Both the position numbers and the translations under genes were made by a program. The notes below the pieces were generated by a model. It worked only from the letters and a program-made list of their open reading frames with translations, was not told the DNA's origin and did no database searches. From positions 124,001 through 188,000 of the forward strand of contig NW_025064883.1 in NCBI RefSeq assembly GCF_019112545.1: DNA of 64,000 bases. The letters run 5' to 3'. Positions within the stretch are counted from its first letter, which is position 1. Each line of letters starts with the position of its first letter. This document shows, piece by piece, positions 1 to 12,506 of this stretch. The DNA is from Guyanagaster necrorhizus (taxonomy: Eukaryota; Basidiomycota; Agaricomycetes; Agaricales; Physalacriaceae).

Positions 1-3000
1 CATCCTCCGGTAGATTGGCAGCTTCAGCTTGTGCTGCCTGGCGGTACCGGTCATGTGCGAAGCTGCACATGTCCCGAGCGCGTTGGATCAGCCATCCTTC
101 ATCAAGTGCTTTTTGAAGTCCTAGAATTGAATTTCGAGGGCTGTTAGTTGTGTCCATTCTGTGAAAGGACAAATATTCTTCGTGTTCATCCTCGCTGCTA
201 CTGCTACCACTTGCATCCTCCAAATGCATCATCAGCGCTACTTCAGTGACTTTGAATCTATATACGACGCGATCAAATTATGTCATATGACGGGCTCGAG
301 AAAACGTACGATTCTCCAAATAACGCAGCCCAAAGCAAGTATTTCCTAGCCTCTTCAGGAAGTTCCCTCAACTGTGATACAAGAAATGTGAGGTCTGTGG
401 GATCCAATGTTTTTTCGGTATCAAGGCTCGACTCAATGGCAGTCATATCATATCTATAGGGTCATTAGACCCGAAGGTCAGGTCAACTGCAGTCGAAGAC
501 GTACTGCCACGAGTTGCGCTCCCAATCAAACACAATCTATCCGATGCTGCTATTAGTAGGGAATCTATAGCTGTGAGATGATTGTCATCGTACGAAGTTA
601 TGGCGGTGAAATGCGTTCAAAATACTGCGCGCCGAAAAGGCGTTCCCAGAAGAAGCCGAGTAGATAAGACGAGAGAGCGGCGCACAATCTTCCTTGGCTC
701 GGTGGAGTGTTTTGGAGACCAGCGACGAAATTGCGTTGTACGATAGTGGTTCCAGGTTGATCCAAGTTGGCTTCGACCGACTACTAAACATGGACCGGAC
801 TCGCTCAACGATGTCACTGAATATGTAGTTGTCATTATGAGTATTGAAGTGACCTGGTGTGGATATGCTCACGCCCTATCTGACCGAATTGTGGCAAATA
901 TTAGCTGTTAGATTGTTGAGCCACGAGGTAAATCATTTAACATATTTTACAGTACCATTCTACTCTTTGAGTTGATGAATGAAGACACAAGATCAAGAGT
1001 TCTGTCAAGCCATTAGTCCTTATACAAGTAGCGAAAAGGAAGTGCGTACGATTCATCCGCTTCATGTAAGTCATCCAAGAAAAGAGCAAACAATCGCGTC
1101 TCGGCAACGACAGTGAAGACATTCTCCACCAAGGTTTGAAAGCGAGCGCGTAACTCGCGACTTGACAGGCGTTCCTTCGGAGTGTCAAGGTGAATATCTA
1201 GGAGAGCCAAAATATCCCTGAGTTCAGGTGTTCCTTGGTACAAAAGAGGCGCGTTTTGTATCTGAGGACCCAAACGTTCCTTTAGAGCCGTGACGAAGCG
1301 ATGGACATCCGTATGAAAGACCATCAATTGCCGAAGGACGGAAGAGAGACAGCTAAGCTGTGCTTCGTTCATAAGATGCATCGGAAGGAGGGAAATATGG
1401 CTCACTAATGCCGAGAACGGCGCAGAATCGACGTTCTGAAATTTGGCATGCCCCCATAGTCCATGTGCTGGGCAAGTTGATCAGTCGATAGGTAATAACA
1501 ATCTAACAAAACGAAGCACATCGCCATTTAGCTTGATTGATCAGTATCATAGAGCTTTTTCCGATACTGGATCGACGTTAGCATTGCCATAACCAGAAAA
1601 CGAAATTTACCAACCCGGGAGAACCACTAACCACCACAACCTGAGCTCGAGCCGTTCGGGGTCTTGAACGCAATGTAGTCCTGAGTAAACCGTCACTTGT
1701 TTGCAATGACGATGTGATGCTGGGCGACACAGAGCTTTGATCGTAGGGTGTGCTTCTCGACACGGATCTAGTGACTTCAGCATTCATTACGTTAGACTTG
1801 GATGATACAGCGCTGCCCGAGGACCTGGAATCAGTGTGATCCTCGCCGTTCCCTGTCCCTGTACCCTGGCTTCCGGACGATGATATTGATATATATCCTT
1901 TTGATGCGGAAAAATGACGCGAAAAACTTGTGGACGTATTTCGGACTGAATTATAACTTCAGTTTCACAACCCTTACGACACAGCAAAGTACACTTACTA
2001 ACGTTCCGGACGAGCTCTAACTCCTTATCGCGTCCGAACTGCGGTATTTCTAATGAGCTAACAGAGACGTCAAGGCCAATTACATCGCACCAGCGCCAAA
2101 GGTATGGTGAATTCCTGCCAAGAACGTGTATCAATGTATGTTAACGAAAGAAGAAAGATGTACCATGAATCTATCTTGTAATGCAATATCGAAATGAGGT
2201 ATGAGCTAACCGGGATCAGTGTACGAATATGCTGAGTGAAACCGTCTCATACTGACTTCCGTGGCAGAGGTATCAGCGGATGCGGATACGGACACCAGTA
2301 GTCGTCTCTGACACTCGATTAGGTCGGTTTTGAGACCATAGGCGCTCTGATATCGTGAATCCGGATGCTTAGCCAGGAGCTGAGAAGAATAATGGTGCTA
2401 CTGTTACTAAACAGCCAGGGACATGGAAACTGAAAACCTGCCTTGTCAATGATAGAAGCGAGGACTTGAGGCACATCACGTCGCACATCATGTACAGGCA
2501 TTGGTCTCTTCTGCACAATGGAGTGTAAGAGCTCAAGCGGCCCGCCTTCAAAAGGCATCTGGCCCCGTCCGACAAGTAAAGTCCAAAACATTATTCCAAG
2601 GGAGTACAAATCCGTCCTGTGGTCTTGAGTCGTGGTTTCGATGCTGCCTGTTTGCTCCGGAGCAAGATAACAAAGGGCTTCCTTTACTTTAACTTTTTCA
2701 GATTCGTCGAAGGCTTTGAGCACAAGCGAGGATGGAGAACCGGATTTTTCTAATGAGATGGCTCGGTTTCCAAAGTGGACAAAGCGAACATTTCCAGAAT
2801 GCGCGTTAAGATGAAAGGCATTAGCGCGGACTTGCGGCGATGGAAAACGGCGGTTAGTAGTGCATCCACTGGGAATGAGGAATGTATCCGTTACCTTCGC
2901 GGTGCATTATGCCGACCCTTGATGGAAACCGATTAAAATATATACTTCCGACAACACAAAATAACGTACTTGTGCAGGCTCTCGAGGCAATGCGTCGCTT

Positions 3001-3686
3001 GGATAGCAAACCTATAACGTCAATTCGAATAACCGAACAAGGATCGAGAACGACGGGACTTACTCTAAAAAAGAGGCCAAATCCATTATATCGAAAGCCT
3101 CCATTTCCTCGGTGAAATCGGGCTCCTCAATCCCAAGCATATAGATGTCGCCATGAGATGACGATGGACGGACACGCGACATATCGGCCAAGAGTAGCTC
3201 GTTTATTTTGGATGGAGGTAGATAGCGTCCGAGCAAGTTCGGGCCAGGGTGAAACAGCAGCAGCACGACGACATCGCCACTGTCCTTGGGGATGCTGAGG
3301 AAATCTATCATGCGCAAGGCAGGATTGTCAGACGACAATGCCATTCGACCGAGACTAAAAATTTTGTTTTAGTTGTATTCGCGCAGAGCAGAGGCTGACC
3401 CACATGTGAGCCTCCCTCTCCAAACACATTGAACCGTTGGACTGAGCTGAAGAGATCTTGGCTAGGACGTTCGAGCTGTCCTTCAGACTGCTGCCCTCCG
3501 CAAGATAAGTCATGCTGCCCGTGTCCTCCCATGGTATGGCCTAGATAAATACCGCGTTTGCTGAGCACGTCGCGGTGAGGGGGCTTCACATACCTTCTCG
3601 AACGTGTATCCAGGGACAGAGAGTATACCATCTGCCGGCCTGAAGTAAAGGTTAGGCAGAGTTGGCAGCCCAAATTTTCTGCGCAT
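1..3686 (-). CDS. Hybrid histidine kinase with N-terminal kinase-like and AAA ATPase regions (partial, 3' end outside window)
   Basis: Sensor kinase of the fungal type that carries a Ser/Thr-kinase-like region and an AAA/STAND ATPase region ahead of GAF, histidine kinase and receiver domains (Mak2/Mak3 and Chk1-like group). The window holds only the front part. Seen: an opening stretch ending GYTFEK (about 3600), a kinase C-lobe at 2400-2723 with APEQTG, the DLYSLGIMFW helix and a region rich in PxPxHDVR, an ATPase entry PQFGRDKELE near 2040, a Walker B-like LFALFLDDLHEADES near 1075, and SFAHDRYRQAA near 60, typical of the ATPase tail in this group. Several introns interrupt it. The start is uncertain: the first in-frame ATG of the opening exon is at 3684-3686, but a further upstream exon is possible because an in-frame TGA lies a little upstream. 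The phosphotransfer domains are inferred from the family and not seen. In related fungi these kinases respond to oxidative or osmotic stress through Ypd1. Confidence 0.8.
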
Positions 3687-4038
3687 AGGTCTCCTAGAGT
3701 CAGCGGGAGACCTTGGTGGCAAACGTCCCTGCTCTATCAAGTCGGCCAAAATCGTGATTGGTCACTGTACGAAAGCAAGAAAAACTGCTCGGACTGGCGA
3801 GCACGGAACAGAACAGTACGGTGGAGAGTCAGCAGGGTCTAGCCAGGTCCAAATACCGTTACGAGGCAAATATGGCAATATTCATATTCGCATACGTCAT
3901 GTACAATTTTTGAACTGGTTGGTACCTTTCGGTCAATAAATGTTCGACTGTTTATTCGTGAAGCATTTAGAGTAGTTTTACAGCGCAGACCATGGGCAAT
4001 GTAAACAAAAGAATAACTGGAATACAAACATAAGCACA
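3687..4038. other. Intergenic gap between histidine kinase 5' end and SUB2 3' end
   Basis: About 350 bp between the front of the histidine kinase gene and the stop codon of SUB2, both on the minus strand. It should hold the kinase promoter and the SUB2 3' UTR and terminator. It could also hold a short first coding exon of the kinase. No conserved motif or ORF stands out. Confidence 0.4.
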
Positions 4039-6061
<2,023 letters not shown>

Positions 6062-6293
6062 GTTGTTTTGAAATCGAAAAAAAACAAGCAGAAGGAGTGA
6101 TGATGAGACGAGACAAGGAAGGTTGGCAACGTCGTGCACCGGTTGACTAAGCAGTGACAAACACAGCCATGCGGTGACGCACGGACCACGTTGCCTTCTT
6201 TGATCCACTTTCGTTCGCCCGTAAGGGTAAATGTTGTGTATACATATTCAAAGTACATACAAACTAATTGTGGAGTCGACCCATGACAAGACT

Positions 6294-9211
6294 TTAAGCA
6301 ATAGCATTCTTTGCCCTTTCTACCAATCTGACAATGTCAGGTTCGTCTTTCAGATCTAGAAATTCAAGGGCTTTCATCAAGAGATCGTCCCGTAGCTCCT
6401 TCTGGTCGTTCATATGTTTCGTTAAAAAGGCAACGTATAATACTGTGGCCCATGTCGTTTCATCGACAGGCACTTCGCAGACCTCGCGTTCCCCAACTAT
6501 TCGTCGGAGGGAATCATCCAGTTTGAAAGATCCATCAAACTGCTGCAATCGCATCAGCTTGATAATGTCAGATGACACGGGAGAAGGTGCATCCGGTGGA
6601 GGGGCTGGATGTATAGAATGTGGAAGGTTATCGCGTTCTGCTTCCGGAGCCAAGCTTGTGTGCTCATACTGTGGAGACGGACTTCGCTGGAGGTGAATAT
6701 CTTCCTCAGACATAGGTGGGATATCGTTCCATTCTGACCACTCCGAGCTCGAATCCTCGAGGGAGCTCATGGTTGAGTACGTCTCGTACCCGTCATCCTC
6801 TGACGGACCAAGGCGATCGTTAGAGGATGACCTTGAGCTCGGGAAAGAGATGGCCGAAGACGATTCATTAGGCCAAGCGCTAGGTACAACCTGATTGTTT
6901 CTAGAAGCAGAGCTCGAAAGAGCATTCACAACACTAGAAAACATATTTGTGATTCCGGACAATAAGTTTTGAAAACCGGACGTTCTACCATTAGCGGTGG
7001 TACGTGCATCACCAACACTGGTCCGCTCAGAGAAATTCCGGTGAGGTCTTTCATAAGGATCGACCGCGACAAAGGACGTGTGTCGGCTAGCAAGCTGATG
7101 TTCCGTTCCAAGTCTGATGATGGCGGCTTTCCGTATATCCGAGTCAGAAATGTTTCGGTCGAACGGAATAGGCCTGGGGAGGGGCGCGATTCTGGCTTCA
7201 TGCTCTTGAATCAACCACCAGGCAGCTAGAGTATGGACCATGGGATATTTCTTATCGGAGTCAACAAGTTGACCGAGACGTATTGGGACTGAAAGCTCAA
7301 ATGGTTCATGGGTGTCATGGTAGCGCCCACGAAGGGTGACTGCTGTAGGAGCAACAGCCCCTCTGACCCGCAGGATAGCATAAACGACAAGACGAACTCC
7401 AGCATGGATATCGCTGATTACTGTAGGCGCTTGTTGAAGCACAGGTGGAGGGCGTAGGATCACTGGATCTGTGGATCCCGACGTAGAAAAGTTGACAGAT
7501 AGAGGGGATGCCAAGGACTGGTCTGGAATGCCCCAATCTATTGTAACGTCCTGTAACAACGAAGTTCGACCCGCCCGAACGAGGTGTGCACATTTCCCCA
7601 TGATGTCCTCCGCTGCTGTTGCAAAAAGGCACACACCGTTTCCGGCCTGAGCAATGCCTTCGCACATTGCAGAGGAAACAGTTGTCCCTATTCCTAGGGT
7701 ATATACTCGAAGTGGGGCACGAGAACCTTGTACAGTGTCACGAACTAACTGCGTTGTTCCATCGATGTCATGGGCCTATAAACAACTGTCAGTGCCCTAA
7801 AGCTACGATAATCAAACGCGACAGACCTCTCCATCAGTCAGAATGAAGATTACGGTAGGATGCTGATGTTGGCGAGATTCAAAGGTGAACTTCAAAGCTT
7901 GACGAATCTCCGTGCCCCCATAATTGGCTTCCATTTCGTCAATGTGTGTCGTCTGTGCATAAAGATAACTGGGTTAGGCCATGGTGGTACTTGAAAGGAG
8001 GATAAAACTTACGGCATCATCAAGTGTAAGTTGACTATAAGCCTGACTCCTGGTCCATAATCCAGTGACGCTGTGGCCAAAACTCATGATATTGAATGTT
8101 GTACCCTGCTGCGGGAGCACCCGCAACAGGAGTGCCAATGTATGCTTTGCAGTTTCAATCCGGTCGCCAGACATACTGCCGCTTCTATCCACGAGGAATA
8201 AATATTCCTGAGCACTGATGGAAGGCAAATGGAGCTTCGGCACTATTGTGAACTGCAGAGCAAGTGTGCCGTCCTGCTGTCTGCCACGACCTCGAATAAC
8301 CTCGGCGAAGCAGCGTGGCGCATCAAGCTTATCAGCTTGCACTATGAGAACAAAATCCCTGGCTAGGAATTTCTTCGAACGGAACCTGACCGTCGTCCTA
8401 CGACGAGACGGACGACCGCGATCGGTAGCATACTTCTGCTCAGATATTTCATCCGAGTGTGTTGGACTGGTGATATGTCGGATCTCACCACTGGTCTGAA
8501 CGTCGACCTTGACGCGAATCCGGGTAATTGCGGAAGCTGTTGCTGCAGAAACTAGATCTGGAGGCGGCGGCCCATATCTTTCGCCAACATACATCGGCAG
8601 TTGGAAGCGGATCGAATCCTCGCGAGAATCGTTCATGAGACACATAACGAACTAGATTTGACGTGACGATCAGCCCGCAGCCCAGGCGATGAAGGTGAAT
8701 ACATACAACCAATTTTATTACCACTGTTTCCCTTGGTAGAATGGAGCCGATAGAGATTGTGAAGACTACGCAACAGTTAAGGAGGTTTGATATTTTATCA
8801 CTCATATAGATTACCGTACTGTCATCTGTAACCCATTCCAACAATCCAGTGAAATTTCCACTTGCAACTGCCCGCTCATGCTCTTCGCGAGCCTGGGACT
8901 TCTCTTTTGAGATACCGGTGATAACTCTGCCCCTGGAAGTTTGCATTTCGAAAGAGCATATAGCAGCACTAGAGGGCACCGGGAAATAGTACCGCGCCTT
9001 ACTGGTAGGATGGTCTGAAGGGTTGATGTAGGTTTGGCTTATGATCACTCTGCTGCTCACTATTGAACGACGGATGAGTGAAATGCTGAATACCAGTAAA
9101 GTCGCACAAACCATCGAGAATCAAAACTTTCGCTGACATCTCTTCCAGAGGCAAATGTATCCTATCTTGCGGAACGCCACCGTTGTGTACTATACCACTG
9201 AACGGTTCCAT
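6294..9211 (-). CDS. VIT and von Willebrand factor A domain protein
   Basis: Encodes a cytoplasmic-looking protein with an N-terminal VIT domain (from inter-alpha-trypsin inhibitor heavy chains) followed by a vWA domain and a long tail. Seen: the VIT region begins at residue 1 (SGIVHNGGVPQDRIHLPLEE) and includes ARYYFPVPSSAAICSFEMQT and REEHERAVASG; the vWA domain has a complete MIDAS start DRSGSMSGDRIE and a later LTDGE; a Ser-rich linker follows; the C-terminus has QQFDGSFKLDDSLRRI and a helical end (KNAIA), resembling the segment after the vWA domain in vault PARP (PARP4) and related fungal proteins. No signal peptide is apparent. Several introns lie between 7770 and 8820. The role is unknown in fungi; metal-dependent protein binding through MIDAS is a family inference. 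The start ATG at 9209-9211 begins the VIT homology directly. Confidence 0.85.
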
Positions 9212-9513
9212 AGCTGATGAGGACGGTGACCAGAAGAGTCCACCCTAAATCCTGCCACGCATCGAAGCCTAAAACACGAGTCCACGGTCACGTTTAGATC
9301 CGGATAAGCGCCTGCACAAGTATGATATGTTCTACAGCCGTTCCTCCTCTTTCAGGAAGGTATACGGCGAGAAATAATGCAACCATTTCGAGGATGGTGG
9401 TGAGTACTCGAGTGTACTGGTGAAGGTCCTCATGTCTATGGCTTTCGGTCCAAACAGTGCCAAAGCATACTTCCGGGAACTTCCTTCATTGCTCTGCGCT
9501 ACCACTCACCGTC
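9212..9513. promoter_or_regulatory. Divergent intergenic promoter region (VIT/vWA gene and ATP4)
   Basis: Roughly 300 bp between the start codons of two genes pointing away from each other, so it must hold both promoters. I see no clear TATA box or repeated operator. An upstream in-frame ATG for the ATP4 reading frame lies at 9457; it gives a poorer mitochondrial presequence than the one at 9514 and is more likely 5' UTR. Confidence 0.5.
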
Positions 9514-10403
9514 ATGGCCATGGCATCCCGTCTAGCTCTTCGCTCTCTGGCCCGTTCTCATCCCCGTATCACTTCATCCATTCCTTATGCATCCCGGTCA
9601 CTTGCAACTCAGCCACCCAAGGACCCAGATGCTAGAGCGAGCGAAATCATCAACAAGCTCCCTTCTTCTCCTGGTCTGCTCACGAAGACTGGTACTGCCA
9701 TTCTAGGTACTGGTTTGACGGCTGCAGCGATCTCGCAAGAGCTTTATGTTGTTAACGAGGAGACTGTGCTGCTCGTGGGATCTGCCATTTTCTTCACGTT
9801 CCTGGCAAAGGTACGCCGCTTTTATTCTGCGTCACAATAGGATTGTAATGGGTCCGTACACTGTAGGCCATCAAAGAACCCTACGTGAACTGGGCAGAGG
9901 GACACATTAGCCGCATCAAGAAAGTTTTGGACAGTGCGCGGCTTGAGCACACTCAGGCCGTCAAGGAGCGTATCGACTCCGTTGGACAAATGAAGGACGT
10001 TGTGCAGCTCACGCAAGGCCTTTTCTCTCTTTCAAAGGTGTGCCCGTATTGGTATTAATGCTTCTGTGTTTATACATTTTCTTTCAGGAAACTGTGACGC
10101 TGGAAGCATCCACCTTTGCTCTCAAACAACAAACGGCACTTGCTGCCGAGCTCAAGTCTGTGTTGGACTCGTGGGTCAGATATGAGCAACAACAGAAGGA
10201 GAGCGAGCAGGCAGAGTTGACAAAGACAGTCATTGACAACGTGATGAAGAGCATTAGTGACTCCAAGGTGCAAAAGGATACTTTAATTGAGGCCGTTGCA
10301 GAAATCGAGAGTGAGTCCATGCACTTGTTCTCCCCACTTTTTCCCCTGTACTGACGCGTGCGCTTCTTTCTTTCTAGGGTTGGTCAAGGCAAAAGCTGTT
10401 TAG
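9514..10403 (+). CDS. ATP4: Mitochondrial ATP synthase subunit b (subunit 4)
   Basis: Peripheral-stalk subunit of the mitochondrial F1Fo ATP synthase. Four exons: 9514-9810, 9867-10037, 10088-10310 and 10378-10403. The N-terminus MAMASRLALRSLARSHPRI is rich in Arg, Ser and Ala with no acids, as a matrix presequence should be, and is followed by SLATQPP, a likely cleavage zone. Two hydrophobic stretches (TGTAILGTGLTAAAISQEL and VLLVGSAIFFTFLAK) are the inner-membrane hairpin of subunit 4. The rest is a long charged helix (SARLEHTQAVKERID, WVRYEQQQKESEQAEL) forming the stator stalk, ending RLVKAKAV. About 238 residues, normal for the family. The four-exon reading restores frame at every junction. 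Confidence 0.92.
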
Positions 10404-10806
10404 ACTCTGGTATAAATAATACCTTCCTGCACAATAAGTAGAGGACCTGTACGGTGGTGTATCAGCATTCAACCAGTGACGTTCTTCTAGCTGCTGTGCA
10501 TTATGAGCTTGGTCTTGTCGTGTGCATGTGTGACTTGTTCACAAGTTCTGTCAAGTGTTGTCTCGTCCAAGAGATATAGTTTATCAGAGCAATTGAAAAC
10601 TGTCGATAACCACGAAAGAAGATGTCACTGCTGAACTGACTGGTTCGGCCGATGAGCTCCGAAGCCGATGTAGGCGACCCTGGCTTGTGCTATATAAGTT
10701 TCTCCGTCAGGGCCCCCAGCTTCGGTTGGACAGCCTCTGCATTCGATAGATATCCCTGCGCAAGTCGGTTCTGCCCTGCTTTGTTCGTTCTGGTCACTGT
10801 TTTGCC
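10404..10806. promoter_or_regulatory. Intergenic region with TATA-like box upstream of carrier gene
   Basis: About 400 bp between ATP4 and the carrier gene, both on the plus strand. It should contain the ATP4 3' end and the carrier promoter. A TATATAAG sequence at 10691-10698 lies 109 bp before the carrier start codon and is the best core promoter candidate. No other structure is seen. Confidence 0.45.
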
Positions 10807-12284
10807 ATGGCCAACAGTTATCCATTCTGGTAAGTGTACGGCTGCCTCGTTTTCTGCACGGTCAGGATGCTGACTCTGCGTTGCCTAGGCTTGGAGGTGC
10901 ATGCGGTTTCTCTATCTTGCGGGGATCCGCCAACTGATGGTTGAAATATTTTATCGGAATATCAGGAGTGGCCGCGTCCAGTGCGTGAAATCTACGTGTC
11001 GTCTGGATCCTGCTAACGCTGTTGTCCCCTTTGTTAGTGGCCGCCAGTTGTACACATCCCTTGGATGTCACGAAAGTGTGCGTTCTTTTCAAAATCGATA
11101 GTTCTGCGATTGCCGTTTATTCTCGAATTCAAGGCGAATGCAGACAGTGACCAACGAAGCTGGGTCGAAGCGTGCTTCCACAATCTCCATAATACGCGCC
11201 AGTGTCGCCAGTCATGGTGTTCGTAGCATGTACCAAGGCTTGTCGGCTTCATTACTTCGACAAATGACTTATTCCATGGTACGCATCGGGGCCTACGAGG
11301 ATTTCAAAGATCGTCTATCGAGGAACGGCCGGCCCTCTTCGATACAGCTTCTTATGGCTGCCACTGTCGCGGGCGCTCTCGGTGGTGTCGCAGGAAATCC
11401 AGCAGGTTGCATACCTTTGGTCTCAGTGTTTCATGAAACTGATGAATGTCACCAGATATATTATTGGTTCGAATGACTAGCGATATCACTAAGCCGCCGG
11501 AGAAACGATATGGGTATTCCAATGCTCTCAGTGGACTTATCAGGCTTGTGAAGGAAGAAGGCCTCAAAGGATTAGCTAGAGGATTGGGTACTAACATAGT
11601 TTCGTCCTTACCAGTTTTAATCAAAGCCACACACTGACAAATTTACTTAGACGAGGGCCATACTCATGAACGTGCGCGTTATTTCCCCTAACTTGAAAAG
11701 TTTGTGACTCCATTTTCTCTACTAGTCGTCTCAGGTGTGGTCGTAAGTATTTGTCACCTATAATGGGCTCGGCCAATGATAATCTTCCCGGAACAGATAT
11801 GATTTCTTCAAGACATCCTTATTGCAGCGGCCTGTACCCATGACGAACTATCAATTCCAAGACAATCTCGGACTTCACGTCGCATCTAGTGTCCTTGCAG
11901 GCACATTCGCCACCAGTCTGTCTGCTTTCTTTGAAGCTTATTGTATTTTGACACCTGCTGAAATAGCTGTCTGTTCCCCTGCTGATGTTATACGATCACG
12001 CATCATGTCATCCGTATGTTATGTGCTTTTGTCAAGTACCTGAACTCATCTATTCTATACCAGTCTTCAGGAGATACATTCCTTCATGTATTAACGACGT
12101 CTCTTCGGAACGAAGGACCAAGGTTTCTATTTATGGGCTGGACTCCCGCATTTATTCGTCTCGGACCCAACACCGTCTTGCTTTTCGTTTTCTTCGAGGT
12201 ACAGGTCTCTCCTTCAGGATAATAACAGGTGCTGAAGCCGCTGTCTAGCAACTGAAAAAAGGATGGAGCATACTTGTATCATAA
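10807..12284 (+). CDS. DIC1: Mitochondrial carrier protein, dicarboxylate carrier (DIC1) type
   Basis: Six-helix inner-membrane carrier with three repeats. The signature PxDxxKxR-type motifs are all seen: HPLDVTKVR (repeat 1), NPADIILVR (repeat 2) and SPADVIRSR (repeat 3). The repeat 2 form is typical of the dicarboxylate/oxaloacetate branch, so malate or succinate exchange for phosphate is likely but inferred. The gene is highly split. The first exon encodes MANSYPFW; next come 8 nt (10889-10896), a 15-nt microexon (10966-10980), then 11038-11077, 11134-11405, 11456-11598 and several more, ending QLKKGWSILVS. The microexon is needed to give the family-typical WLGGVAASMAAS. About 290 residues in total, normal for the family. 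Confidence 0.88.
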
Positions 12285-12506
12285 CACTCCCCAGCTTGTA
12301 CGGAAAATATGGAAAGTATAGCATGCGTGATTCACACTATCCCTGCAGCCTTGTATACATTCTCATCCTAGACGTATATAGACGAAATGTGACTTATTTA
12401 CTGTAGATAGCAGAAGGCATTTCATACACCAAGTCATTTTTATTCATTCGCTCTCTGAAATGAAGATGCTCTTTCGCAGTGCACTAAGGGAAGGCAAGAC
12501 TTGAAA

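Noticed and set aside
9457..9513. Upstream ATG extending ATP4 by 19 codons
   Set aside because: The extension (MPKHTSGNFLHC) lacks presequence character; the downstream ATG at 9514 starts a typical one.
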